A stretch of DNA of 64,000 nt from Imbricaverruca yamaguchii. Taxonomy: Eukaryota; Arthropoda; Thecostraca; Neoverrucidae. A model generated the notes under the pieces. That model was not told the DNA's origin. It searched no databases and was given only the letters and a program-made list of their open reading frames with translations. This document shows, one piece after another, positions 45,496 to 56,299 of this stretch (positions within the stretch are counted from its first letter, which is position 1; every line of letters begins with the position of its first letter). Made by a program: the position numbers and the translations under genes. The stretch lies in assembly GCA_034440575.1 (NCBI GenBank), contig JAOTOL010001315.1:142501-206500 (forward strand), written 5' to 3'.

Positions 45496-46350
45496 TTGAC
45501 CGCGCCGCAGCGCCGGTCACGCCCGCGCTTTAAAGCTCACCGGGCGGCCGGCGCAACAACGACGATGTTGTGCCCGGCGGCCCACGGTCAAACGAAAATA
45601 GTGGCCGCCGAGCTGGCGTGGCCGGCGTCGCCGCCGAGGCGAGCACGTCCGCCGGCGGGCGGATCTATTTTCGCGCGGCAACACTTCACCTGCAAGCGAC
45701 AGGTTGCGCCGCCGGCACGTCCGCGGGGGGGGGTGTCATCTGAGCCACGGAGCGTTTCCACCCTTTTGAAGGTAGACGGCTTAATGGCTCGCTACGTTAG
45801 CTTCTGTTTATCTCGGAGGAGTGCTAGCTCATCACGACGGCCCGCCTGCCCGTCTCGCAGCGTCCGATGTCGGAGGAGGAGTTCAGGCTCTTCCGATGTT
45901 CTGCCAAACTCCTCCAATGTCTTTAGAGTCGAGGTTGATGCCGCATTGGCCAGCTACTGCAATAGTTTTCCCTTCACCATTATGACATCGCCGGGGCCTC
46001 CAAATAAGTATTTTAGATCTTTGTTCCTCACCATTGACACTGGCAATTTAAAATGTAAAAGATATATCCGTTTTGTTACGCCATATTTTGTTAAATTGCT
46101 GCGTCATCTAGCTGAAATTTGCTCCCCAAGCAATTCCACATGATCTCCCGGATCAGTCACTAATGTGAGCATGCGGAATTCCTTCACGTGGCAATCGTGC
46201 TGTCCCATGTTGGGGGATACCCAAGCGCTCCTTATAATCACGGACGTGGTTGTTCCCGGTTTTCAGATTGAAGCGCGGTATAAGGAATGGCGATACAAAA
46301 CTAAGAACGTGGGTACGGAAACATGCATCACTCTTCTCCCATGCGCAAAG
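45496..46350. other. GC-rich then AT-richer spacer
   Basis: CpG-rich to about 45740, then mixed. An open frame runs across 45172-46143 (+) through the SINE and the 14-bp array, with no recognisable domain, so it is not called a gene. Confidence 0.4.
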
Positions 46351-46357
46351 TAGAGGT

Positions 46358-46458
46358 AATAAAAAAAAAATAAACCAACCCAAAAAAAGGAAAAGAAAAC
46401 CCCCCCACCAAAAAAGAGAAGAAAAAAACCAAACACACAAAAAAAAAACCCCACAAAA

Positions 46459-46510
<52 letters not shown>

Positions 46511-46580
46511 TATAAAAAAAGAAAGGGGAAATAAATAAATAAATTGGGGGAAAAATTTTAAAAAAAAAAAAAAAAAAAAT
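46358..46580. repeat. A-rich low-complexity stretch, possibly corrupted
   Basis: Poly-A-dominated sequence with C and G homopolymers, including about 45 consecutive A near 46460-46507 and a second run near 46558-46579. Fragments such as AAACCAACCCAAAAAAAGG resemble a SINE tail with bases replaced by neighbours. Base accuracy is doubtful. Confidence 0.6.
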
Positions 46581-47464
46581 GACACAGCTCTGACTTCCAT
46601 GCTGGTGGGGGTTCAGCACTTACTCGCAGAAGAAAACCTTGAACGCTCTTAAAGAAAGTCAAATGATTGCCCATTTCGTTTGGGTAGGTGATACGAGATA
46701 AACGGTATTTGTTTCATTCATAAAGTTCGCTGTCGATTTTGTTAGTTTTTTGTTAAGCGCCAATTTTTATCTGCTTGATGTAAAAGAGGACGGCCAATCA
46801 TTTTGATCACCCCTTTCTAAGGAGAGGGAGTGACGGTATTTCCTGGCCTCAAATGATGCTGCTGTAATGTTATGCCTCGCGAATGTCTTGCTTGCTGACA
46901 ACCAGGGGCGAATACAGGGGGGGGTCAGTGGGGGCGTATATGTCCCCGGCGGGGAAAGACGCCCCTTCAGGAAGGCCCGAGTGCCTTGCTCTCCGCTCAA
47001 CGGATTCTTTTTCCAGCCAAACACTTTGTGTTTCCTTTTGCCCTTTGCCTTTGCCTTTCAGATGGCTAGGGCTCAATTCAGATGAAGGCTCAGGTCAACG
47101 TCATTCACGAGATGCCGTCGCACCGGCACGTGGCGGCGTGCCACTGTGCACCGTTATGGAGGCGCTGGACCAACGAGGACAAGCGTTCAAAGCGCGGTGC
47201 AGTCGAATCTACAGATATCTCTGACCTCAGTACAAGGTGCATTAATTTGAGCGCTCACGTATGCAGCCACGGGCCTGCAAGCATGGCGACCAGCTTCCTG
47301 CGGAGCTGAAACACGTCTGCGGAGCTGAAGCAACTTCCGATGCGGTTCATCCACCGAGTTGCATCACCAAGACGACAGGAACGCGCCACGCCCCTCCCTA
47401 GGACCGAACGCGAGACCCCTTGAAATCAATCAAGCGTGTTGTCTCCTCGTCACGCGGGCTTTCG
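46581..47464. other. Low-copy spacer with a CAGGGGCG terminus
   Basis: A terminus-like CAGGGGCGAATACAGGGGGG lies near 46902-46921, followed by GTCCCCGGCGGGG-type sequence. This is the style seen at several other sites in the window. No gene recognised. Confidence 0.45.
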
Positions 47465-49765
47465 GCGGGTGCCGGCTGCGGTGCGGGGTGTACGGTGTGG
47501 TGTCGGCTGCGGTGCGGGGTGTACGGTGTGGTGTCGGCTGCGGTGCGGGGTGTACGGTGTGGTGTCGGCTGTGCTGCGGGGTGTACGGTGTGGTGCCGGC
47601 TGCGGTGCGGGGTGTACGGTGGGTGCCGGCTGCGGTGCGGGTGTACGGTGTGTGGCTGCGGTGCGGGGTGTACGGTGTGGGGTTGGCTGCGTGGGGTGTA
47701 CGGTGTGTGTCGTGGGTGCGGGGTGTACGGTGTGGTGTGCTGCGGTGCGGTGTACTGTGGGGTCGGCTGTGTGCGGGTGTACGGTGTGGTGTGGCTGCGT
47801 GCGGGTGTACGGCGGTGCCGGCTGCGGTGGGTGTACGGTGGGGTCGGCTGCGGTGCGGGGTGTACGGTGTGGGGTCGGCTGCGGTGGGGGTGTACGGCGG
47901 GTGCCGGCTGCGGTGCGGGGTGTACGGTGTGGTATCGTCTGCGGTGCGGGGTGTACGGTGGGTGTCGGCTGCGGTGGGGTGTACGGTGGTGCGCTGTGGT
48001 GGTGTAGTGGCTGGTGGTGTAGGTCTGGTGGGTATGGTGGCTGTGGGTGTATGTGGGTGTGCGTGGGTGTATGTGTGTTGGTGTTACGGCGGTGCCGGTC
48101 GCGGGTGTACGGTGTGGGTGGCTGCGGTGCGGGGTGTACGGTGGGTGTCGGCTGCGGTGCGGGGTGTAGGTGTGGTGTTGCTGGGTGCGGGTTTTTGTGT
48201 TGGTGTGTATGGTATGTGTATTGTGTTTGGTGTTGTATGGGTGGTGGTGGTGTATGTGCTGTGGTGGGTGTTGCTGGTGGGGTGTATGTGGTCTGGGTGG
48301 GTGTAGTGTGGTGTTGGCTGGGTGCGTGTAGTGGTGTGGTGCGTGCGGTGTACTGTTGTCGCTGCGGTGGTGTACTTGTGCTGGGTGCGGGGTACGGTGG
48401 GTGTCGTGGGTGGGTGTAGGTGGAGCTGCGGTGCGGGGTGTACGGTGTGGTGTCTTGGTGTGCTGGTTGTATGTTGTCTGTGGTGTTTGTCAGTGGTGCG
48501 TGTAGGTGTGGTGTGGCTGCGGTGCGGTGTAGGTGTTGTGGTCTGGGTGTACTGGGTGAGCTGCGGTGCGGTGTACGGTGTGGTGTCGGCTGCGTGCGGG
48601 GTGTACGGTGTGGTCAGCTGCGGTGGGGGTGTACGGTGTGGTGTCAGCTGCGGTGCGGGGTACGGTGTGGTGCCGGCTGCGGTGCGGGGTGTACGGTGTG
48701 GTGTCGGCTGCGGTGCGGGGTGTACGGTGTGGTGTCGGCTGCGGTGCGGGGTGTACGGTGTGGTAGGCTGCGGTGGGGGTGTACTGGGGGTTGGTGGGTG
48801 CGGGTAGTGTAGTGTGGCTGCTGTGTACGGTGTGGGGTGGCTGGGTGCGGGGTGTACGGTGTGGTTGCTTGTGCGATGTTGTTTGTGGGTGTAGTGTGGT
48901 GTCTGTGGGGTGTAGTGTGGGGTGGCTGGGTGCGGGGTGTACGGTGTGGTGTCGCTGCGGTGCGGGGTGTACGGTGTGGTGTGGCTGCGTGCGGGGTGTA
49001 CGGTGTGGTGTCGGCTGGGTGCGGGGTGTACGGTGTGGTGTCAGCTGCGGTGCGGGGTGTAGGTGTGTGTCGGCTGCGCTGCGGGGTGTACGGTGTGGTG
49101 TCGGCTGCGGTGCGGGGTGTACGGTGTGGTGTCGGCTGCGGTGCGGGGTGTACGGTGTGGTGTCGGCTGCGGTGCGGGGTGTACGGTGTGGTGTCGGCTG
49201 CGGTGCGGGGTGTACGGTGTGGTGTCGGCTGCGGTGCGGGGTGTACGGTGTGGGGTCGGCTGCGGTGCGGGGTGTGCGGCGTGTGTCGGCTGCGGTGCGG
49301 GGTGTACGGTGTGGTGTCGGCTGCGGTGCGGGGTGTACGGTGTGTGTCGGCTGCGGTGCGGGGTGTACGGTGTGGTGTCGGCTGCGGTGCGGGGTGTACG
49401 GTGTGGTCGCTGCGGTGGGGTGTATGGTGGTGTCGGCTGCGGTGCGGGTGTACGGTGTGGTGTCGCTGCGGTGCGGGGTGTACGTGTGGTGTCGGCTGCG
49501 GTGGGGGTGTACGGTGGGTGTCGGCTGCGGTGCGGGTACGGTGTGTGGCTGCGGTGCGTTACGTGTGGTCGGCTGTGCGACTGTTTGGTATCTGTGGTGG
49601 GGATGTGTGTGTTGTTTTGTTACGTGTGTGATGATGGTGTCGGCTGCGGTGCGGGTGTACGGTGTGTGCCGGCTGCGGTGCGGGGTGTACGGTGTGGTGT
49701 CAGCTGCGGTGCGGGGTGTACGGTGTGGGGTCGGCTGCGGTGCTGGGTGTACGGTGTGGGGTCGG
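47465..49765. repeat. 31-bp G/T-rich array, about 2.3 kb
   Basis: Roughly 70 units of GGTGTACGGTGTGGTGTCGG plus CTGCGGTGCGG. Regular blocks (47465-47640, 48640-48770, 49085-49400) alternate with scrambled G/T-rich stretches (48000-48560, 48780-48900, 49540-49640) lacking the full unit. The 31-bp period gives a 31-residue super-repeat in all three + frames (YGVVSAAVRGVRCG), so the long + frames are artefacts. The + strand is strongly G/T-rich. Confidence 0.95.
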
Positions 49766-50301
49766 CAAGCGGGAACACCGTCGAAAATCGCCTTCTTCGG
49801 ATAAATATTGGGAGTACTTCAGTGGAACATTGCGACGAAATTGGCAGCTCTTATTCGCCTTCTTAGCAACTATTTGAGTATCATATTCCTCTGAATTCAG
49901 GGGAATATTCTGACGGAGTTGGTAGTTCTCAAACTGAAAACGCGACTCTGGCATTGAGAAAGAGACGTGGGACTTGAATTACTGTACTGGAACGTGGAAT
50001 GCTGTGAACAGTTGCCCGTGAGCGCGCACAAGATCGCGACTCTCCTTCTTAACACGATATTAAGAACACTACATGAAGAATATTAGGACAAAATGCGCAC
50101 AAGCAAAATTGGACAGAACACATCAGACTCTGAGTGTACAAATTGCAACAAGAGCGGCTGACACAGATAGGGCATTATGACTCCAAAAGGGTAACAATCG
50201 GATCGGTTGGGCCGGGCCGAGCAGAGCTGGTCAAACAATCACACGTGCCAGGGACAGACCGGGCACAATTACAACTTAAAATGTATCCCTTCGGAGCCTG
50301 A
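49766..50301. other. Low-copy spacer with a short duplication
   Basis: An imperfect direct duplication of about 78 bp lies near 49810-49945 (TTCAGTGGAACATT / TTCAGGGGAATATT; GGCAGCTCTTA / GGTAGTTCTCA). No gene recognised. Confidence 0.45.
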
Positions 50302-50490
50302 CAACCTGAATGTCGGGGACGAGTAGCCTGAGGGTAAGATGCTCGTCTCACAATCGAAAGGTTGTGGGTTCGAGTTTCACCTGCCGCTACTCTTCGCCCG
50401 CGACCAATCGGCGTGAGAGATTGGCGACGCTGCATGACTCAACGGTCGATGTGTCGTAAAACCAATAACCAACCAACCAACCTGAATGTC
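50302..50490 (+). mobile_element. SINE-A copy 5 with exact 13-bp TSD
   Basis: Body 50315-50477: GGGGACGAGTAGCCTGAGGG head, B box GGTTCGAGTTTC, body CGGCGTGAGAGATTGGCGAC and tail CCAATAACCAACCAAC. The flanking repeat caacctgaatgtc (50302-50314 and 50478-50490) is exact. It is one of the cleanest copies for defining the family ends. Confidence 0.95.
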
Positions 50491-50585
50491 CAGCTCAATT
50501 ACGGGGTTTGGAGGTCGCGGCTCTGCCTACGGTGGCCGGACCAACACAATCCCCATCCGCTGAAGAAGTTTCTCGAGGAAAATAC

Positions 50586-50695
50586 ACCGACCATACCTAA
50601 CTTAACCTAGCCTAACCTAACCTAAAACCTAACCTAACCTAACCTAACCTAACCTAACCTAACCTAACCTAACCTAACCTAACCTAACCTAACCA
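50586..50695. repeat. Interstitial CCTAA (TTAGG) telomere-type repeat
   Basis: About 20 units of CCTAA with one AAAACCT slip. TTAGG is the ancestral arthropod telomere motif. An internal array can be a remnant of telomere healing, a telomerase-added patch, or an ordinary pentanucleotide microsatellite. Here it sits about 110 bp downstream of SINE-A copy 5. Confidence 0.93.
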
Positions 50696-51755
50696 ACACC
50701 CCTAACAGGAGAAATCCGAAGACCTTCGCGCACCCCACTCCTCCCCGAAGAAGCTCCTGGGCGCGCCTCTGCGCGCAGATGCACGTCTATATCATATGTA
50801 CGGTAGTAGAGCCGATTGAGCTTCACCTTGATAGTAAATTGGTATGCAGACACGCGAACAACACTGAACAGCAATTAGAAAATACACCCATATACACTGG
50901 TGAAAATGTTGGGTGGCAGTTGTGGTCCACTCTAACTTTTGTTAAAAAAGCATGCTTTAGGCATTTCAAAATCACAATGAAACGACTGCAGTTGCTTTCC
51001 ATAGGTGCAGGATTCTGCAAATTATTGGGAGGGCACAATGCATAAAGGCAATGGGAGAACCGAAATGGATTCGTGCGTACCACATAGGGTTCCATGTTAA
51101 CACGTGAAAAACTGAAATTACTGGCGGTGTGGGTGAGGTTGATGGGAGGGAGTGGAAGCCAACATGGGAGGAGGGCAAGTACCCTCCGAAAAGCACACAA
51201 AACTACACTCCGGTTGCTTTCCCTTACCAAAGTTGTTTTTTGTTTATTTTCCACCCTTACATGACTGCAATTCAAGGAAAGTTATTGGGCGAGAATAGTG
51301 GCGCAACCGGGGGGAATGGAGGCTGATGGGGCTATAGCTCCATCATCGTTCCAGCAGGAGCCCCTTTTCGGCTAATCTCGATTGAGCTCGATGCCGTAAT
51401 CTCGGGAGCTTTGGAGACCGATTTGATTAGAAGCCATCAGCAACTGGAGAAGACCCGGGAAACTGGATGTTGGAAGGAGTGACGCTACACTGAAGAGGCC
51501 CCTCAAGCTTCGAGGACAAATTAATTGGACTCCCGTCATCAAGCTCTGGTTGCGCCACTGCGAGAGAGACAAGGTGTTGTTAGCGAACATTCTAGCGTTA
51601 CCAGAGGAGCTACGACACAACTCGCAGCTGGGACTAGCTACTCGTGCGTCACCGTCTGCTTACGTCCGTTTTACCGTTTTACATCCATTTTAAGGGACCT
51701 CATTCTGAGGACACTACCCTCCTCCCATGTTGGGCTCCTGGGCGCGCCTCTGCGG
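50696..51755. other. Low-copy spacer with dispersed-repeat termini
   Basis: GCTCCTGGGCGCGCCTCTGC occurs near 50752-50771 and again near 51735-51754. AACATGGGAGGAGGG (near 51161) and its complement (near 51717) suggest pieces of one dispersed repeat in both orientations. No gene recognised. Confidence 0.45.
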
Positions 51756-52119
51756 CGGCCATCCGACGTGGCCGCTGCGCGCGGTGCCGCCGCCGGGGGC
51801 GCTGTTTACCTGACGTAGTCAGCTGACTGCGAGCAGCCATCGGCGCGCCGCGGATTCGCCGCGCGCCCGCCAGTCGGCGACAGCGTGGCGCGTGGTGTGT
51901 GTCGCTCGCGCTGGTGAGGCGAGTTTTAGCATACTTGAGAGCGACCGATTTGGCGGAAATCGAGGCGCGTATCGAGGGAGGAAAAGTGCTAGGCGTGGAT
52001 TTGCTGCCGATCTTCTCGAGAATTTAGCAGATCGCGTGTGCGAAAAAAAATCAGCCAAGCTTCCAAGTCTCGAGAAGACTATTTAAATCTGGGAGGACTG
52101 CAACGCGACGAAAAACCAG
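51756..52119 (+). other. Candidate first exon or promoter, weak
   Basis: A CpG-rich segment (51756-51910) leads into sequence ending at a consensus splice donor, CCAG|GTAAGC (GT at 52120-52121). One + frame is open from about 51994 to the donor (ending in LGGLQRDEKP) but has no Met. If real, the start is either upstream across another intron or this is an alternative frame. A different frame has Met at 51892 but stops at 52084. Supported only by signals, not homology. Confidence 0.18.
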
Positions 52120-52548
52120 GTAAGCGTGCAGCCGCCAGATGAAGTGTCCGGAAATCTGCAAGGAGGCATGCCGAGAGGTACTTTGAAGCATTGTTGGTGG
52201 GTTGAATGCCTCTTCAGGCTGGTACCAGCTATCGTGCCATTAGGTAGGTAGGTACCTGGATTTGGGCTATAATTATGTGTTGCCATTATTTATTTGACGA
52301 CTGGGGGCACGTCTACCTTCAAAACCTGTCAAAACATGAAACCAAGAAAGACGTGATCGTGAGGGCTTCGGTAACTGTGATGGTCCTCGCAAATTTGTAA
52401 CACCACGTGCTATGCCAGGCATGAGCTGCCCTCCTGTATTAAGAATTGGTTTTGGTATTGATCTGGTATAGTGAGACTGATTTTGGATGTGCATCATGAA
52501 TATGCTCCCTATCGACTATAACTAAATTTGCTATCTGCTTTGTTTCAG

Positions 52549-52605
52549 CCAATATCCATCTGCAAAGTAACCCAATTGGGGTTGACGCACCAAAAAACCC
52601 TAATA
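52549..52605 (+). other. Candidate 57-bp internal exon, weak
   Basis: Preceded by a good acceptor (CTGCTTTGTTTCAG, AG at 52547-52548) with a branch-point-like TAACTAA about 30 bp upstream. Followed by a donor-like GTAAGC at 52606. Joined to the candidate exon at 52119, the phase fits and the frame stays open (ANIHLQSNPIGVDAPKNPN). Two of its frames are open, and no homology is recognised. Confidence 0.18.
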
Positions 52606-53634
52606 GTAAGCGAGCGAATATCCATGCTCTGAGAACCTATTTGTATTCACATGACCATATCAACATGGATTCAAAAATGTTGTTGCCAACTTGTGCAATT
52701 AGGTCTAGGATCTTTAAATTCAATGGCATTGATTTGCATTAGCACTGGCCGACACGGAAGGCGGGGTTTCAACTGGTTTGGAGGGGGGGGGGGGGGGGGA
52801 AATTCCACTTTGTACCAAATTTCGAAAACTTCAGCTTTGAACAGCTAACATTTCATGCGTCCGTTTAAAACGGAGGGAAAACTACCTCCTATCAAATAAG
52901 AATGGCAGCGACACGCCCTTGTCGTACTTTGGGGTCATGCAATGAGCCGGTGATACAAAAGTACAAATTCAACCATTTGTCTATGAACCCGGTGCTGTAG
53001 AGAAAGCGAGTTGCAACCGCGCGATCCCACGTACCTCAAATATCCCCAAAAATACTGAGGTTTCGCCGTAGAATACGGGATTTCCGTCCCCCTTATTTGA
53101 AGATGTCTTACCTATCTGGAAAGGTGTTTTTGCTTCAATGGTGAACGGGCGCGTTTGGAAAGGAATACGTCCCACCGCCCTTGGAGATTAAAACGATCTC
53201 ACTTCTCTCTGCCATGGTGAAAGGAACCCAAGGACCGCAAGAATGGGTGCAAACGCGCGTCAAGCGACTTCGCGCGCGTTTGCGTTCATTTTTACAGTGC
53301 AAGGAATTTGTGGGAGGGGGAAGGGAGAGGCCGCCTAGCTTATCCGTTAAATTTCAGGTCATGTTTTCTTAGTGTCTGTAGGGGGGGGCAGGCACCAACA
53401 TTAGTCACATACGTTCAATCACAAACATAAGTCCGTGCATTCGGCCTTGACACGGATACGTGTGAGCGTGATAATTCGCCCCTCTCATTGCCACTCCGAC
53501 GTGCGGTATCGAACGCGAAAGTTGGCCACCAATGGAAATGAAGTAAGGCACTTCAGATATTTTGTCGCTGAAGATTTTTTACACTTCAGGTTCGAACAGC
53601 ATGGGATCGGCTTCATGTGTACTCCGACACAAAT
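52606..53634. other. Low-copy spacer
   Basis: Unique sequence with a run of about 18 G near 52782-52799 whose accuracy is doubtful, and a shorter G run near 53381. No gene recognised. Confidence 0.4.
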
Positions 53635-53998
53635 ATGCAGAACAGTGTAAAATAATTGACCATGTGGCCTGGAAATTCACAGTTAATGGAATTGTGCTAT
53701 TCATCCTTGACTTAGGTTTTTACCATTTTGCCACATGTATGGGCAGTCATTATGCACACAACTGCTAAATAATGTAAACTGCATGTGACTGAAGTGGAAG
53801 GCATTCCACTTTTTTAATCCTTAAGTGGTGATCCTTTATTTTCTTCCAATCTTTCACTATTCCCAAGCAACTTCCTTCTTCATCCACACAGTTAATGGTG
53901 AAGTAATTTTAGGACACTGATGCTGGGCGCTGTATAACCACTGCAGTTGATGCGCCCGAAAACCCAAATAACTAACTAACTAGGACACTGATGCAGAA
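53635..53998. mobile_element. CAGTGT MITE copy 1, hAT-like, with nested insert
   Basis: Element 53643-53990 runs from CAGTGTAAAATAATTGAC to the complement-type end TTTTAGGACACTG. The 8-bp TSD atgcagaa occurs at 53635-53642 and 53991-53998. The right TSD is only recognisable after removing a 58-bp mini-retroposon (53924-53981) and its duplicated target, which straddle the right terminus. Without the insert the element is about 277 bp. The CAGTG terminus and 8-bp TSD fit hAT. No transposase is present. Confidence 0.88.
53911..53994 (+). mobile_element. 58-bp mini-retroposon, copy 2
   Basis: Insert 53924-53981 reads TGGGCGCTGTATAACCACTG, then CAGTTGATGCGCCCG, ending CCAAATAACTAACTAACT. It is flanked by an exact 13-bp repeat aggacactgatgc (53911-53923 and 53982-53994). 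The target spans the right end of MITE copy 1 and its TSD, so this insertion came after the MITE. The same length and order as copy 1, in opposite orientation. Confidence 0.92.
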
Positions 53999-55990
53999 GG
54001 AACGCAAATGTCACTAAAAAAAACTACAAGCATACACGATACCCACAAGAGGAAATGTGATTTCACTCACCGTCTTCACTCGAACTAGACACCCACTTGC
54101 CCCGGCCACCAGCAACAGACCACACACAACTTCAGCCCCTTAGCCATCAAAAACGGCGATGACCACGTGCCAAGAACACTCGCGGGACCGCGCACCTGCG
54201 CGGTGGACAAAATGTTCTCCAGGAGCTTTTCCTCCGGCCGGGGCCAACTTGCTTTAAGGCCACCCATATGATGGGAAAATCGGGACGGGGTGGGGTGGGG
54301 TGGGTGAGGTGTCCTCCAGCATCCACGGAGGGGCACCATTTTTCAGTGGGTTGGAGAGCTGTCCCCGGTGCACTCGATGTATCCGCTCTGGCAAGCCGTG
54401 ACAGCCAGGTGCGCCGACTCACTCGCAGCACCCGAAGATGAGAGCCTGAATTTCAGAAGTGTAGGTAACATTGGAACATGTGGAAGAGCGGCACACGATC
54501 GGCACTGCATTTGCGAAATTGTTCTGCTCCGAGATATAAGGGACGCCGGGCCTGAGCATAAAAGTAAGTTTTCCACTCATTTGATCACTCATAAGCTGTC
54601 AAATTCTCCCAGGTCTATACCGAGAAGTGCCGAAGCGGAGTGCCATTTCGTCGTGGAAAATGTATTGGCGCAGACCTGCGGTGATTTCAGAAAATAGTGG
54701 AAGTGTGGGAATTGGCGTCACGATTTGCGTACGATGGTCCCCGGCCTTGCTCGCAGTGACGCTACTGCAACCAGTCATGCTATTTCATGCGAATCCGCGC
54801 GTGTGGGCGGGTTCAACTTCCGGGGCGGGGCGTCAGTAGCAGTTTTCCCTTCTACACGGCTGTAACCGGCTTTTAAGGATTTATCGATCGGTTTGGCCCC
54901 TGCGGTGCAATGGCGCCACTCCAGACTCGTCTCTCCCCCAATCAGAATTCATTCTTAGGGCGGCTCACAACGGAAAACTGACGACCTCCGAAACCCTGGA
55001 GGAGTGCCTACCAAGTTTAACTTCCAACTTATTCCAGGAGGATCGTGATCACACATTAAAGGGCTCAAATGCATCCAAATGGAATAAATCGGCATGTGTC
55101 CACGTGGCACGAGTATCTTCAAGTCCGACCCTTCCTCGAGTTGACGAGGTGAAGCGATGCTCCCGTCAGGCAGGTTGCTCCATCCCGTCGCGAACTATTT
55201 TTTTTCCTGGCGTGCTCTTCTTAATCCTGTACCGCTTGTGTCCGAGCGGTGCTCCCGAGAACTGCAGCTGGCCTTCGATTCGAATCGGAACAAGCACAGC
55301 GCATCACCACGCCGAATAGCTCAAATTCCTTACCACGTGGGCGGCTGAGAATCGAAACAACGCTTAAGCACCCGTAACACGCTTCGAGCATTCAAGATGA
55401 CCTCTATCAAATGGCTGTCTGATGCTCTCCCACTTAATATTTTCAGGCTCTTGTTTGCGCTGGTTGTTTGGTGGAGCGTTTGTTGCATTTATCAAAACGG
55501 CCAGCTATTTAGGGATAGCCATCGTTGCCTGTGTGTGTGTGCGTGTGTGCTTGTGATCTCAGGCGATTTGGCTCAAGAATGACATGTGGGCATTGACGGA
55601 AAGTTGCGCAAATTCCGATGCGTATTTTCCGTTCATTGCAACAGGCCCGAAAACTTCCAGGGCTGGGTGCCGGCATGGTTGCCTGTTAAACTTCAGGAGT
55701 ATCAGGTATGCACAGGCATCCCTAAAATAATGCAATTATCCATCCTTGCACGACTGGCTAGTTGTACATCCTTATGTGGCTGGCTTAATGTACGTCCTAC
55801 TTAACCTCTTGCGCGCCCGGCTCGTGCTCAGGCGCTGACAACTGTCAGTGATCGGCCGCCTAGCTTATGGTACGCCGTCCGATGGATGCACGCGGTGTTA
55901 CGCCCGTGGGATGTTAACGTTTTCTGGATCTTCCAACATTGTTTCCTACGGCTGATGTGATGTACATTGCAACGACCTCGGAAGTTCAAT
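53999..55990. other. Low-copy spacer, no gene supported
   Basis: Unique sequence including a short GGGGTGGGGT run (54288-54305) and TCGACGAG-type GC patches. Several short frames, none recognised. Confidence 0.4.
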
Positions 55991-56265
55991 TTACGTCTAG
56001 GAAGGTCAATTCACGTCTAGGAAGGTCGATAGGTCAAGGAAGGTCACTTGCTCTAGGAAGGTCACTAGGTCTAGGAAGGTCACTAGGTCTAGGAAGGTCA
56101 CTAGGTCTAGGAAGGTCACTAGGTCTAGGGAGAGGTCTAGCTTCTAGGTCTAGTTAGGAAGGTCACTGTCTGAGGTCTATAAAGGTCACTCTAGGTCTAT
56201 GGAGGGTCACTCTAGGTCTATGAAGGTACTCTGGGTCTAGGAAGGCCACTCTAGGTCTAAGAAGC
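55991..56265. repeat. 18-bp GGTCACTAGGTCTAGGAA array
   Basis: About five near-identical units (56040-56130) flanked by diverged relatives on both sides (GGTCACTCTAGGTCTATG). Confidence 0.9.
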
Positions 56266-56299
56266 GCGACACATCAGATTTGTACCGACTGTTTGTGCT

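Noticed and set aside
47359..49866. Several 200-340 codon Gly/Cys/Val-rich frames on +
   Set aside because: All three + frames stay open because the 31-bp unit gives a 31-residue super-repeat. Composition alone explains them.
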